From Gemmatimonadota bacterium (GTDB lineage Bacteria; Latescibacterota; UBA2968; GCA-2709665): a stretch of 48,991 nt of DNA. The notes beneath the pieces are model-generated. The model was not told where the DNA came from. It ran no database searches and worked only from the letters and a program-made list of their open reading frames with translations. The first letter of the stretch is position 1. The number at the start of each line of letters is the position of its first letter. The position numbers and the translations under genes were made by a program. Where the stretch lies: contig JAPPJY010000002.1 in assembly GCA_028874335.1 (NCBI GenBank), positions 1 through 48,991 of the forward strand, given 5' to 3'. Below are positions 18,512 through 26,440 of the stretch, piece after piece.

Positions 18512-19537
18512 TTACGCTGGTTTGCGGGCGTGAACGAGGTACATCGGCGTGAAGATCCCGAGCCGGCCGGCCTCGGCCAGGGCTTCCGCGCAGAGGTCCA
18601 GAGTTGCCGCAACGCGGGCCGATCCCTGTGGCGCGATATGGAGCGCTTCGAGCGATCTCAGCGAGTTCCGCGTGACCCAGCGCCCGATCCTCGATCTGCG
18701 GAAGCCGGTCAGAGAAAGACCGGAACCGATCAGAGGTTGATACCAGGGGATGGACGGACCATTCTGGATCGAAAGATCCCGTACTTCCAGTACCTCAAAG
18801 CCAACAGATCGAAGCGCTTGATCGACCGTGTGCGTGTCGTCGATCACGAACAGGCTGCCTCCCAGCTGGATGTCGGCCTTGATCCTGAGATGCTGGGGAT
18901 CGTTGGCGTCGAAGCGATCGGTCAGGCAGTATTGGTAACCGCCGAAGCGCCCGCCAGGTTTTAAAAGACGAAAGATCTCGCTATAGATGCTGAGTTTATC
19001 CGGCGCATGGCAGGTCGCTTCGATATCGTATACGGCGTCGAACGACTCGTCCGCGGCATCCACGTTCAGGAAGTCGCACTGCAGGAACTCGACCAGGTGC
19101 GTCAGCCCCGCTTCTACCGTCCGTTCCCGGGCGCGTGCGAGTTGATAGGCGTTGCTGTTCACGCCGACGATCCTGGCGCCGGAATATCGCGCGATCTCCA
19201 TTAGCGGGCCCCCGACGCCGCAGCCCACGTCGGCGACGACCATCCCGGGTTCAAGGCCGAGTACCCGCGCCAGATAGCGTTCGTGGCGTACAAGCGATGC
19301 CTCGAAGCTTTCTCCAGGGACACGCGGGGCAAAGTGAAATGATCTGCCCCAACCGTATTCGTAGAAGTCAGTAACCAGATCGTAGTACAGAACGCTGACC
19401 ATCCTGTCGTCGCTGTCTTCATTCTCAGCGACGGCGTCCCTGGCCACCCTGAAGCCTTCTTCGTATTCGTGGATGTTTCGCTCGGCGCCGAAGCCGTCTT
19501 GTTTGTGTTTCAGGTCTCTTGAGAGATTGACCGGCAT
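18512..19537 (-). CDS. Sterol 24-C-methyltransferase (Erg6/SMT) homologue
   Basis: A 341-residue SAM-dependent methyltransferase that looks like a true SMT rather than a generic one. It has the sterol-binding region I (YYDLVTDFYEYGWGRSFHF), the SAM loop DVGCGVGGP, the IEATCHAP motif, region IV-like TDRFDANDPQHLRIKADI, and the C-terminal sterol MT domain (SIPWYQPL, then IFTPMYLVHARKP). Eukaryotic SMTs add methyl groups at C-24 of sterol side chains. Start ATG 19537 is preferred since GGGAG lies 8 nt upstream; ATG 19561 is also possible. No sterol synthesis gene is in the window, so it may act on host or dietary sterol. It stands alone, convergent with the heparinase. Confidence 0.85.
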   Translation of the reverse strand: MPVNLSRDLKHKQDGFGAERNIHEYEEGFRVARDAVAENEDSDDRMVSVLYYDLVTDFYEYGWGRSFHFAPRVPGESFEASLVRHERYLARVLGLEPGMVVADVGCGVGGPLMEIARYSGARIVGVNSNAYQLARARERTVEAGLTHLVEFLQCDFLNVDAADESFDAVYDIEATCHAPDKLSIYSEIFRLLKPGGRFGGYQYCLTDRFDANDPQHLRIKADIQLGGSLFVIDDTHTVDQALRSVGFEVLEVRDLSIQNGPSIPWYQPLIGSGLSLTGFRRSRIGRWVTRNSLRSLEALHIAPQGSARVAATLDLCAEALAEAGRLGIFTPMYLVHARKPA

Positions 19538-19593
19538 CGAATTGCTCCCGAGTGCCTTCATTCAGTCATCTGGCCGGTGGCGCGACAACCGGA

Positions 19594-19700
19594 GTCCGGA
19601 CAGGCTTCCATTTTGAAATGTAAGTCAAAAACACGGCGCCCGCCACAGTACAAGATAAATCGGCGCACGCTGGAAACGCGAGGCGCCGATCCGTATAGCC
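19594..19700. repeat. Dispersed intergenic repeat, copy 1
   Basis: About 105 bp that aligns by eye with 23732-23840. Shared blocks in order: TCCGGAC, GGCTT, CATT, a run of A, CGCCCGCCA, CGGCGC, TGGAA and GGCGCC. The repeated GGCGCC elements could pair. It lies between the SMT start and the ApbE stop. Confidence 0.45.
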
Positions 19701-19719
19701 ATGTGTAACTTTCCCGACC

Positions 19720-20799
19720 TCAATCCTTCGTTTCTTCTTCTCCCGGCGGTGAATCGGACGGTGGGAAACGCGCCGTGAATGCAGGTGTGGCGCGGAACAC
19801 GACATCGTCCGCGTGCGGGGCAGCGGAAAAGAAGCACGCGGCGATGCCGCGCGGCACGGCCCAGGCGATCCCCTCTTTCTTTCCCATGACGTACAACGCC
19901 GTCGAGAGCACGTCCGCGACGAATGCGTTTTCGTGCCAGACGGTGACCGACCCGGTTCGGTAGACCGGCCGGCCGTTGCGCGGGTCGACGATGTGGCCGA
20001 TGCGGCGGCCGTCCGCCGTGGCGGGGTCCCTCTCGGACCCGCTGCTTGTGGCGATTGAGCCGGCGGCGAGAGATAACTCGAGAACCGCCTTTTGGCGTTG
20101 CGCCGGATGTGCAAGCCCGACTGACCACGGGCCATCGGACGCTTCGCCGGACACTGCCACCTGCCCGCCGAAATCGATGAACCATGCGCCGCGCCGGTTG
20201 CGCTCGGCCTCTCGGACCCGATCCAGCGCCTCGCCCTTGCCGAATCCGCCCGCGTCCAGAATGACCGCTGCGCGCCGCGTGACGGCGCACGTCTCGGCAT
20301 CGAGTACGAGCTTGTCGAAGCCTGAAGCGGCCAGCGCCTCGCCGTCATCCGGTTCCCTGCCTTCTCCGCGCAGATCCCACGCCTTGATGAGGTTGCCTAC
20401 GGCCGGATCGAACGCGCCGTCCGTGGCCGCATGCCACTTTGCAATGCGGGAGAAGAGTCCGCAGATGGCGGCCGGGACAGGCAGGGGTGTTCCCACAGGC
20501 TGTCCATTCACGGCACTGAGGACGCTGTCGTCCCGCCAGGTGCTGAGCTCAGCTTCGGTGTCCTCGATGACGCGGACCATACGTTCCAGCTTCGCCAGAC
20601 CGGTCTGACGATCCACGGTCTCAGCCACGAAGGTGGCGTACGTGCCCATGAGGAACACGGTGCGCTCGATGCGGACTGGATACCTTCCACCCGTGTCGCG
20701 CGCGGAAGCTGACCCCGTCGCGAGGGCCGCGGCTCCCAACCACAGGACCCACGGTACCCCGCGACGCACCGCGAGCCGGTTCAGGGTGAGCGTCCTCAT
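19720..20799 (-). CDS. apbE: FAD:protein FMN transferase ApbE
   Basis: About 359 residues from the ATG at 20799, directly after the cytochrome b-like stop at 20802. ApbE covalently attaches FMN, taken from FAD, to a threonine of periplasmic proteins. Visible signatures: LMGTYATF, TDGAFDPAVGNLIKAW, LDAGGFGKGEALD, WFIDFGGQVAVSG, HIVDPRNGRPV and the metal-site strand ADVLSTALYVMG. An N-terminal hydrophobic segment (VLWLGAAALATGSASA) indicates export. The frame runs further upstream, but those residues overlap the cytochrome b-like gene. Its likely substrate is the FMN-binding protein two genes upstream. Confidence 0.92.
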   Translation of the reverse strand: MRTLTLNRLAVRRGVPWVLWLGAAALATGSASARDTGGRYPVRIERTVFLMGTYATFVAETVDRQTGLAKLERMVRVIEDTEAELSTWRDDSVLSAVNGQPVGTPLPVPAAICGLFSRIAKWHAATDGAFDPAVGNLIKAWDLRGEGREPDDGEALAASGFDKLVLDAETCAVTRRAAVILDAGGFGKGEALDRVREAERNRRGAWFIDFGGQVAVSGEASDGPWSVGLAHPAQRQKAVLELSLAAGSIATSSGSERDPATADGRRIGHIVDPRNGRPVYRTGSVTVWHENAFVADVLSTALYVMGKKEGIAWAVPRGIAACFFSAAPHADDVVFRATPAFTARFPPSDSPPGEEETKD

Positions 20800-20801
20800 G
20801 G

Positions 20802-21260
20802 TCACGGCATTCGCGAGGCGGTGGCATTCGCCCTGCGGGGAGTGATCCGCCAGCCGTTGACGAGATGGACGCCGTAGCCGATAACGAAAACTGCGCTGGC
20901 CGCGACGTGGATCCAGATGAAGAGAGTGATGAGCGCCGGTGTGGTCGCGACCTGGATCAGATAGCCGCTGAGTGCCATCACCGTGAAGCTCAGAAGCGAG
21001 GTCCATCCGGACCGTCGGTTTGCCGGCTTTTGTGAACGTAGCTTCCGGAACGAGTGCGAGCGGAACAACATGCCGAAGAAAGCGACGAACAGCGGCGCCG
21101 CGAGGATGTGAACCGACAGCGTCGCGGATTGCCACGGATGGTTGACGACGGCGAACGGGTCATCGGTCGTCATCGCGTACTTCATGTAAGAGTAGACGAT
21201 CCCGGTTCCCGTGACAATGACGTGGAAAGTATTGAAACCCCAGCGTTCCCACCAGGTCAT
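20802..21260 (-). CDS. Four-helix membrane cytochrome b-like protein (DUF4405-type)
   Basis: A 152-residue integral membrane protein with four predicted helices (FHVIVTGTGIVYSYM; VHILAAPLFVAFFGML; LLSFTVMALSGYLI; LFIWIHVAASAVFVIGYGV). Histidines inside or at the edges of helices 1, 2 and 4 could ligate heme b, as in DUF4405/cytochrome b561-like proteins. Its ATG overlaps the FMN-binding gene's stop (ATGA) and ApbE follows 2 nt after its own stop. It probably passes electrons across the membrane to the flavinylated partner. Confidence 0.8.
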   Translation of the reverse strand: MTWWERWGFNTFHVIVTGTGIVYSYMKYAMTTDDPFAVVNHPWQSATLSVHILAAPLFVAFFGMLFRSHSFRKLRSQKPANRRSGWTSLLSFTVMALSGYLIQVATTPALITLFIWIHVAASAVFVIGYGVHLVNGWRITPRRANATASRMP

Positions 21261-21844
21261 TGCCCTTCCCTCCCGGGCTCGCGTCCTTCCAGCACCATGT
21301 CGAGGGCGAGCACGCGGCGCACGGCGGCGTTGACGGCGTGCGCGGTCAGCGTTGCCCCCGCGATGGGTCGGATCGCACGGTGGAGAGCGACGTCGTCAAC
21401 GAGCGGTTTCTCGTAGTACTGACCCTTCCATCGCTTGGAGGGGATGTACTCGGGCGGCTCGAGAAATGCGGTCACGTCGATGCGGCGCACCCGCCCGTCC
21501 GGTTCGAGCGAGATGAGCAGGCTCTCGCGCTTGGTCCGCACCACGTGCGTGTCGACGTACGCTCTGCCGACGACGACGCCATCGCGCCGCGCCACGTACC
21601 GGGCGTAGATACGGGTCCGCACGTCCTCGCCCGCCAGCTCGGCTATCCGTTCCGCCTGCTCGACCGTGAGGTAGACGCGATCCCCGGTGATTGTCGCGCC
21701 GGCGAAGACCGCGTTCAGCGCTTCCTGGCGCGACACGACACCGGACTGTTCGGAAGCCGCGCCGCCTGCGAGTACGAGCCAGGTGACCAGAACGCTCACA
21801 ACGCGCCTGTGCGCAGCCCGCCCGGCGGTCGAACCATGCTTCAT
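21257..21844 (-). CDS. Exported FMN-binding domain protein, probable ApbE substrate
   Basis: A 195-residue protein with an N-terminal signal peptide (VVSVLVTWLVLAGGAASE). The C-terminal FMN-binding domain ends in IAGATLTAHAVNAAV, matching the (S/A)GAT-type site where ApbE links FMN to threonine in NqrC/RnfG-like proteins. A preceding strand (RIDVTAFLEPPEYIPSKRW) is typical of the domain. First gene of a tight three-gene unit with a cytochrome b-like protein and ApbE. The terminal electron acceptor is not encoded nearby. Confidence 0.85.
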   Translation of the reverse strand: MKHGSTAGRAAHRRVVSVLVTWLVLAGGAASEQSGVVSRQEALNAVFAGATITGDRVYLTVEQAERIAELAGEDVRTRIYARYVARRDGVVVGRAYVDTHVVRTKRESLLISLEPDGRVRRIDVTAFLEPPEYIPSKRWKGQYYEKPLVDDVALHRAIRPIAGATLTAHAVNAAVRRVLALDMVLEGREPGREGQ

Positions 21845-22140
21845 TTTCGGACTTCTCCTGGCGCGGCGTCGCTATGCTCAGTCGCAACCAAATAGATGGA
21901 AGTCAACGCGCGTGCCCGTTAAATAGTCCAATCACTCCCCCCTTGAGGGGGAGTCGCAGAAGCCGAGCTGGTCCCTGAGCCTTTGGTCACTGAGCTTGTC
22001 GAAGGGTCGAAGGCGCTGCCATGAGCTTGGCAAAGGGGCCGGCGACGGCTGATGCGGTGGGGGGAATTCAACGGCTTACAGTGTGCAAGCAGCATGGTTA
22101 AACATGTGCTCATCTTGCGATGAAGTCTTACTGACAGAAT
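21845..22140. other. Intergenic region with MITE/REP-like sequence
   Basis: No gene seen. It contains the perfect hairpin ACTCCCCC-CTTGA-GGGGGAGT (21934-21954). Then comes CACTGAGCTTGTCGAAGGG (about 21989-22007), a motif I recall from widespread bacterial intergenic repeats. Together these suggest a small mobile or REP-type element upstream of the FMN-binding gene. Confidence 0.45.
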
Positions 22141-23502
22141 CTAGAATGCGTACCCGACGTTGACGTTGAACTGGTTGACGCCGCTGTCGGCGGGGTTGTT
22201 CACCCACATGTGGTCGACCTTGACGACGACGCCCGGTGTTAGCTTCAGATCGAGTCCGAACGTCGTGTACGTATTGTCCCTGGAGGCGCTCCGTGTGAAT
22301 CCGCTCGCGACGGCCGCGTGTGTGTCGACCTTCTCGTAACGGATGTAGGGCGTGAGCGCCACGTCGCCGGTCCCCGACGCCTGCGACAGCAGGTCATAGC
22401 CGATCTGCACGTAGCCGCCCTGCAACTTCTTGCCTACGCCGCTTGATCCGGACAGCCCGAGCACATGATTCATCTGGGGTGTGTCCTCTATCTGCGCCTG
22501 TGCGAAGAGACCCCGCAGGTCGAAGCCGCGCATTTGAATCTGCGCGTGGACGTCGAGGATGTTCGTACGGACGCCGTAGTTCTTGCCGTCGACAACGATG
22601 TCCCCCTGTCCGGAATTTCCGGTGTAGAAGCTGGCGCCGAGGAACACGCCGGGAGTCGGCGTGAAATCGAGGCGACCGGTCAATGCGAAATCGTTCGCCT
22701 TGGCCTTCCCACCCTTCTGCCGGCCGCCTCGAACGCCGCTCGACGAGAAGGCGGAACCGTTGAAGCCATTGACGACGTAGGCGCGGAAGGCGAACTTGTC
22801 GTACGCGCCGTAGACGCCGCCACCGTTTTCCCGCCAGGTCGACGGGATGATCCTGTTCTCGGTCACCGGTCGCTCGGCTCCGAGGAAACCGGTCGGCTCG
22901 TGGAACTCGTTGACCAGTCCCATCGGGACCAGCAGCATGCCGGCCCGAACGCCGATATTCTCGTTTGCGAGGAAGTCGACGTACGCGAACTCGACGAAAA
23001 TCTCCTTGGCGTGCTCGACCTCGATCTCCGAATTGAACAGGAACCGGTCGTTGAACCGGTAGCCGGCGTACAGGATCGCCCGCAGGTAGTCGAACTGGTC
23101 GGTCTTGTCCGAGGCGTAGTTCTCATAGAGCGCTTCGCCGTACCCGGCAATCGATACGCCCGATTTGATCTTGTAGGTCGCGGCCGCCGACGGCGCCAGC
23201 CCAAGCGCGCGGACCTGGTCGAGCGTCATCTCGTACTCAGGCTCGCCGCTGCGCAGCCGCTCGAGCTCCTCGGCGAGCAACTCGATCCGACGCTCGAGTT
23301 CCTTGATGTCGACCTCATCCACCCTGGTATCCTGCTCCTCCGCCTCGCCCTTTGCGCTCACTGCATCACTGTCCGTTCCCGAGGCTGCGCCGTCCTGCGC
23401 GGCGGCGGCTTCGAGAGAGAACACGAGGAAGCCGGGAATCAGCGTCAGCAGGATGAGATGCCATGACGCGGCGGTGCCTGCTATAAGTCGATCTCGTTTC
23501 AT
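22141..23502 (-). CDS. Phosphate-selective-type porin (OprO/OprP family)
   Basis: A 453-residue outer-membrane porin. A signal peptide is followed by a charged, probably coiled-coil segment (IKELERRIELLAEELERLRS, about residues 66-85). Beta-strands of the barrel include the family-typical VRAGMLLVPMGLVNEFHEPT and FLGAERPVTENRIIPSTWRE. The protein ends in VGYAF, with the terminal Phe recognised by the BAM complex. Start ATG 23502 follows a strong GGAGGGAG. Substrate specificity is not deducible, since many relatives are general or anion porins. Expression probably depends on the palindrome-rich AT segment just upstream. Confidence 0.9.
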   Translation of the reverse strand: MKRDRLIAGTAASWHLILLTLIPGFLVFSLEAAAAQDGAASGTDSDAVSAKGEAEEQDTRVDEVDIKELERRIELLAEELERLRSGEPEYEMTLDQVRALGLAPSAAATYKIKSGVSIAGYGEALYENYASDKTDQFDYLRAILYAGYRFNDRFLFNSEIEVEHAKEIFVEFAYVDFLANENIGVRAGMLLVPMGLVNEFHEPTGFLGAERPVTENRIIPSTWRENGGGVYGAYDKFAFRAYVVNGFNGSAFSSSGVRGGRQKGGKAKANDFALTGRLDFTPTPGVFLGASFYTGNSGQGDIVVDGKNYGVRTNILDVHAQIQMRGFDLRGLFAQAQIEDTPQMNHVLGLSGSSGVGKKLQGGYVQIGYDLLSQASGTGDVALTPYIRYEKVDTHAAVASGFTRSASRDNTYTTFGLDLKLTPGVVVKVDHMWVNNPADSGVNQFNVNVGYAF

Positions 23503-23519
23503 GCTTCTTTACTCCCTCC

Positions 23520-23536
23520 TTGTACCTGATGTACAA
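23520..23536 (-). promoter_or_regulatory. Palindrome TTGTAC-N5-GTACAA in the porin leader
   Basis: Perfect 6-bp arms around CTGAT, immediately upstream of the porin Shine-Dalgarno. Its position suggests an operator or a leader hairpin. No cognate regulator is identified. Confidence 0.4.
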
Positions 23537-23556
23537 ATCGGAATCGGATGATTGCT

Positions 23557-23629
23557 CTATTTAAAACAAATAGGATATATTATAAACGATAATTAGTATA
23601 TTAAATGATTTGTTTTATACATAAAACAA
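23557..23629 (-). promoter_or_regulatory. AT-rich porin promoter region with two palindromes
   Basis: This segment is far more AT-rich than its surroundings and carries CTATTT-N5-AAATAG (23557-23573) and the perfect TTGTTTTAT-AC-ATAAAACAA (23610-23629). Placement upstream of the porin fits a regulated promoter. Exact -35 and -10 elements are not assigned. Confidence 0.45.
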
Positions 23630-23967
23630 TCAAGGCGACTTGTCAAGTATTTTTTAAAAAATCCCCGTTCAACACACAATCCTCAGATCAGATCCAGCCA
23701 AAAAGCCCGTTCAGGCGCGTGGAATTACCGGTATCCGGACGGCTTGCATTCCGAACTACACAAAAAAGCCGCCCGCCATAGAGCAAAAAAAACCGGCGCC
23801 GTGCATTGGAAGGACAGGGCGCCAGTCTCGATACTATGCAGTTCGCTTGGTACGTTAGAGATGATGGTACGTGTTCAAGTACCTTCAGCCCTGATTCACT
23901 CCTCATCGCCTTGTAGGGGCGTCCCTTGTGGGCGCCCGGCCGCCAATGGGGACGGTTCTCCGCAGGT
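23630..23967. other. Intergenic region with two dispersed repeats
   Basis: No gene is supported. It holds ATTTTTTAAAAAAT (about 23649-23662), copy 2 of the 105-bp intergenic repeat (23732-23840), and TTGTAGGGGC (23911-23920), shared with the palindrome at 15595. It lies between the porin promoter and the stop of the secreted repeat protein. Confidence 0.5.
23732..23840. repeat. Dispersed intergenic repeat, copy 2
   Basis: Aligns by eye with 19594-19700 in the same orientation. Shared blocks are TCCGGAC, GGCTT, CATT, an A-run, CGCCCGCCA, CGGCGC, TGGAA and GGGCGCC. Confidence 0.45.
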
Positions 23968-25128
23968 CTAATACTCCCGGATATCCACTTTCTCGCGAAA
24001 CGCTGCCAGGTCGAGGTCGCCTCCGCTGTACGCATCCACGTCCCCCTTCTTTACCATCAGCACGAGTCCGTGCGGATCGGATGAACGCCTGCCCAATCTG
24101 GTCGGAAAGCGCACCTCCACGACGATGTATTCCTCGGGCTTGAGGGTGCGAAGCGTATAACCGTAATCTCCCACGATTTCAACCAGTTCCTTCTTAAGCC
24201 GATCCTTCGGTTTATTTCCTATCTCTACGGCTTTGCCCGGTCTCACCTGATAGGTTACCGCTTTGGGATCATTCTTCCTTTTAACATGAATCGCCGTACC
24301 ACGGTACGCGCGTCTCACGTTCACAAAGAAGATCGCGCCCAGACCCTTCTGGTATATGCCAAGAGTCCCGTCCGATCTCCGGACGTTATGTTCGGTTTGC
24401 TTCAGCGCCTTGTCCAGGATCGTGGCCATGACGCCGATCTTTTTCATCGTGGACGCATCCGGCCGGTGGTCGCGAAAGTCAATCCGCTTCCTGAATTCCA
24501 CGTCGTTGATCTTCTCCCGGCGGTAAGCGACGATGTCTCTTTTCTTGCTTGTCACCTCCAGGTAGACCGGTTCGGACAACCCTGAATGAGGCTGTTTGTT
24601 CCTTACCGCACCCATATACATCACTTCGCCCGGAATTTCTCTTTCAACACCATACATGACGCCACGATCAGGCATATGATGGACCATGACAGTTATTTTT
24701 TCTTTGTCGTCTAACTGGCGGATGCCATCCGCGTACGTTCCCAAGAAATCCACAAGCCGATTCCTGAGGGCAACTCGACGTTTTTTCCGCCGCTCCGCGA
24801 TGTCCTTCTGGTAATCCTTCTCTTCAAACTCCACCCAGGACTCTTCAAGTTTTCGCATCCGATATTCTAGGCCGGATTCGCCCGGACCACGTTCTTCTTC
24901 GATAAGAAAGATCACGCCGTAATTGTCGAAGTGTAATCCCCGTACCTGCGGTCCTCGGTGGATGCCCGCAAATCTGGTCGTATTCTGAGCGTGTAGATTC
25001 TGCAGAATGCCTTCCATGATGTCCAGGTCCTGGCGCATGCGCTCCCGGTCGATTTCGGCGTCGGCAGGAAAAACCGGAAAAACGAGGGAAAAGGCAGTAA
25101 CGATTACGCAAGTGCGGATATAATTCAT
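23968..25128 (-). CDS. Secreted protein with two tandem copies of an unknown domain
   Basis: A 386-residue protein with a signal peptide (MNYIRTCVIVTAFSLVF, cleavage after Ala-Asp-Ala near 24). AAAGGAG precedes ATG 25128. It contains an internal duplication: residues about 31-222 align with 228-386. Matching pairs include YGVIFLI/LGAIFFV, LVDFLGTYADGIRQL/LVEIVGDYGYTLRTL and KKRDIVAYRREKINDVEFRK/KKGDVDAYSGGDLDLAAFRE. No family is recognised. It is the third gene of an ECF sigma/anti-sigma operon, so it is probably an envelope protein made or sensed in that stress response. Confidence 0.7.
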   Translation of the reverse strand: MNYIRTCVIVTAFSLVFPVFPADAEIDRERMRQDLDIMEGILQNLHAQNTTRFAGIHRGPQVRGLHFDNYGVIFLIEEERGPGESGLEYRMRKLEESWVEFEEKDYQKDIAERRKKRRVALRNRLVDFLGTYADGIRQLDDKEKITVMVHHMPDRGVMYGVEREIPGEVMYMGAVRNKQPHSGLSEPVYLEVTSKKRDIVAYRREKINDVEFRKRIDFRDHRPDASTMKKIGVMATILDKALKQTEHNVRRSDGTLGIYQKGLGAIFFVNVRRAYRGTAIHVKRKNDPKAVTYQVRPGKAVEIGNKPKDRLKKELVEIVGDYGYTLRTLKPEEYIVVEVRFPTRLGRRSSDPHGLVLMVKKGDVDAYSGGDLDLAAFREKVDIREY

Positions 25129-25149
25129 TATTCAATCTCCTTTGGTATG

Positions 25150-25860
25150 TCATTCAACGGGTAAAGGCGTGTTCGGATTCGCATGCGCGTATGATACGGC
25201 CAGCAGGTGGTGGAGAAGGTCTTCCGTCTGCATGAACCGGCTTTCCGTCGCCCCGTCGATTTCCCGCAGACCCTGACCTACCAGCAGGAGATCCCGGCGG
25301 CGCTGGGTTTCCAGGTCCCGGGCGAAATCGTCCAGAATGAGGCTGAGTTCTGCGCGCTGCCGTTGTTGTCCCTCATCAAACCAGTCCTGGATCAACGCGA
25401 GCGACTGTTGCTGCACCTGGATCAACTCTGCCCGTGTGAGCGGGACATCGTTGGCCGCTTCAGTCCGTTCTGGCTCCACTCCCATGGGGAGCCGAAGCTT
25501 CACGAGAACGCCCCCCTGACCGTCGAATCGCGCCTCAAGGTTGAACGCCGCCAAGATCAAGATGACGGCGGCCAGTCCCATTGAAAGCCCCGGCGCCAGC
25601 CAGCGCCGGTTGCCCGTGGACAGCCAGTCGGGTATGATGCTTTTCCACCAGGTGCGTCTGTCAGGCACGAAGACCAAGCTCGCAGGGGGGTCTTCGTCCG
25701 CCCATGCGCGCAGCAGGTTGCCGGTCGTCTTGAGTTCCTCCAGCGCCTGTGTGCAGGAAGGACAGGCGTTCAGGTGGGATACGATGCCGGCCTTCCTGTC
25801 TGCATCGACGTCGTCGTAGAGAAAGCCGATAAGCTCCTCTCTTGGCAGATCACATTTCAT
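25150..25860 (-). CDS. Membrane anti-sigma factor with zinc-finger (ZAS) domain
   Basis: A 236-residue single-pass membrane protein. The N-terminal ZAS motif H29-x3-C33-x2-C36 (SHLNACPSC) binds zinc and usually clamps the partner sigma factor. One membrane helix follows near 88-107 (MGLAAVILILAAFNL), then a periplasmic, coiled-coil-prone tail (LIQVQQQSLALIQDWFDEGQ) that resembles heavy-metal-resistance/periplasmic sensor helices. Its ATG at 25860 overlaps the sigma gene's end by 11 bp, so production is coupled. The inducing signal is unknown. Confidence 0.88.
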   Translation of the reverse strand: MKCDLPREELIGFLYDDVDADRKAGIVSHLNACPSCTQALEELKTTGNLLRAWADEDPPASLVFVPDRRTWWKSIIPDWLSTGNRRWLAPGLSMGLAAVILILAAFNLEARFDGQGGVLVKLRLPMGVEPERTEAANDVPLTRAELIQVQQQSLALIQDWFDEGQQRQRAELSLILDDFARDLETQRRRDLLLVGQGLREIDGATESRFMQTEDLLHHLLAVSYAHANPNTPLPVE

Positions 25861-26440
25861 AATCGATCGTCTCCCGGTTGACGTTCCATTGATCCATCAG
25901 TTTTCGAAGGTTGTTCAGCCCATAGTAGAGTCGGGACTTAACCGTATTAACGGGCAGCTTCAGGATGGCGGCGATTTCGGTGAACTTCCGTTGCTCGTAT
26001 TCCTTCAACACAACGACAATTCGTTGATCCTGTGGAATGCACTGCAACGCCCGGTTGAGTAAATCGCGAAGTTCGCACTGGTGAATCCGCGTATCTGTTC
26101 GCGCCAGAAATCGCTTCGTCCCGTCCTGCCGGGAGTCGTCGCCGTGTTCCAGGCTTTCCAGCGAGATCGTGGGATGACGCCGCCTCCGTCTCAATTCATC
26201 CCTGCAGGTATTGACAGCGATCTGATAGATCCAGGTGGAGAACTTTTCGGGGTCCCGCAGCCGGCGGAGATTTCGGTGGGCCTTGATCAGCACCTTCTGG
26301 CACAGGTCATGCGCGTCCTCGCGGTCCCCAACCTGGCGCAGGACGAAGTTGTAGAGCCTGCGATGCCAGCGCCCTGCCAGACCATTGAAGGCATGCGACT
26401 CGCCGTCGCGGAAACGCCTGATCAACTCGGCGTCCGTCAT
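25850..26440 (-). CDS. RNA polymerase ECF sigma factor
   Basis: A 196-residue group 4 (ECF) sigma factor. Region 2 is clear (YNFVLRQVGDREDAHDLCQK, FSTWIYQIAVNTCRDELRRR). Region 4 is a helix-turn-helix (KFTEIAAILKLPVNTVKSRL). CGGAGG lies just upstream of ATG 26440. The downstream overlapping gene encodes its anti-sigma factor. A promoter with ECF-type elements lies at 26488-26515, so positive autoregulation is likely. Targets elsewhere cannot be seen. Confidence 0.92.
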   Translation of the reverse strand: MTDAELIRRFRDGESHAFNGLAGRWHRRLYNFVLRQVGDREDAHDLCQKVLIKAHRNLRRLRDPEKFSTWIYQIAVNTCRDELRRRRRHPTISLESLEHGDDSRQDGTKRFLARTDTRIHQCELRDLLNRALQCIPQDQRIVVVLKEYEQRKFTEIAAILKLPVNTVKSRLYYGLNNLRKLMDQWNVNRETIDYEM

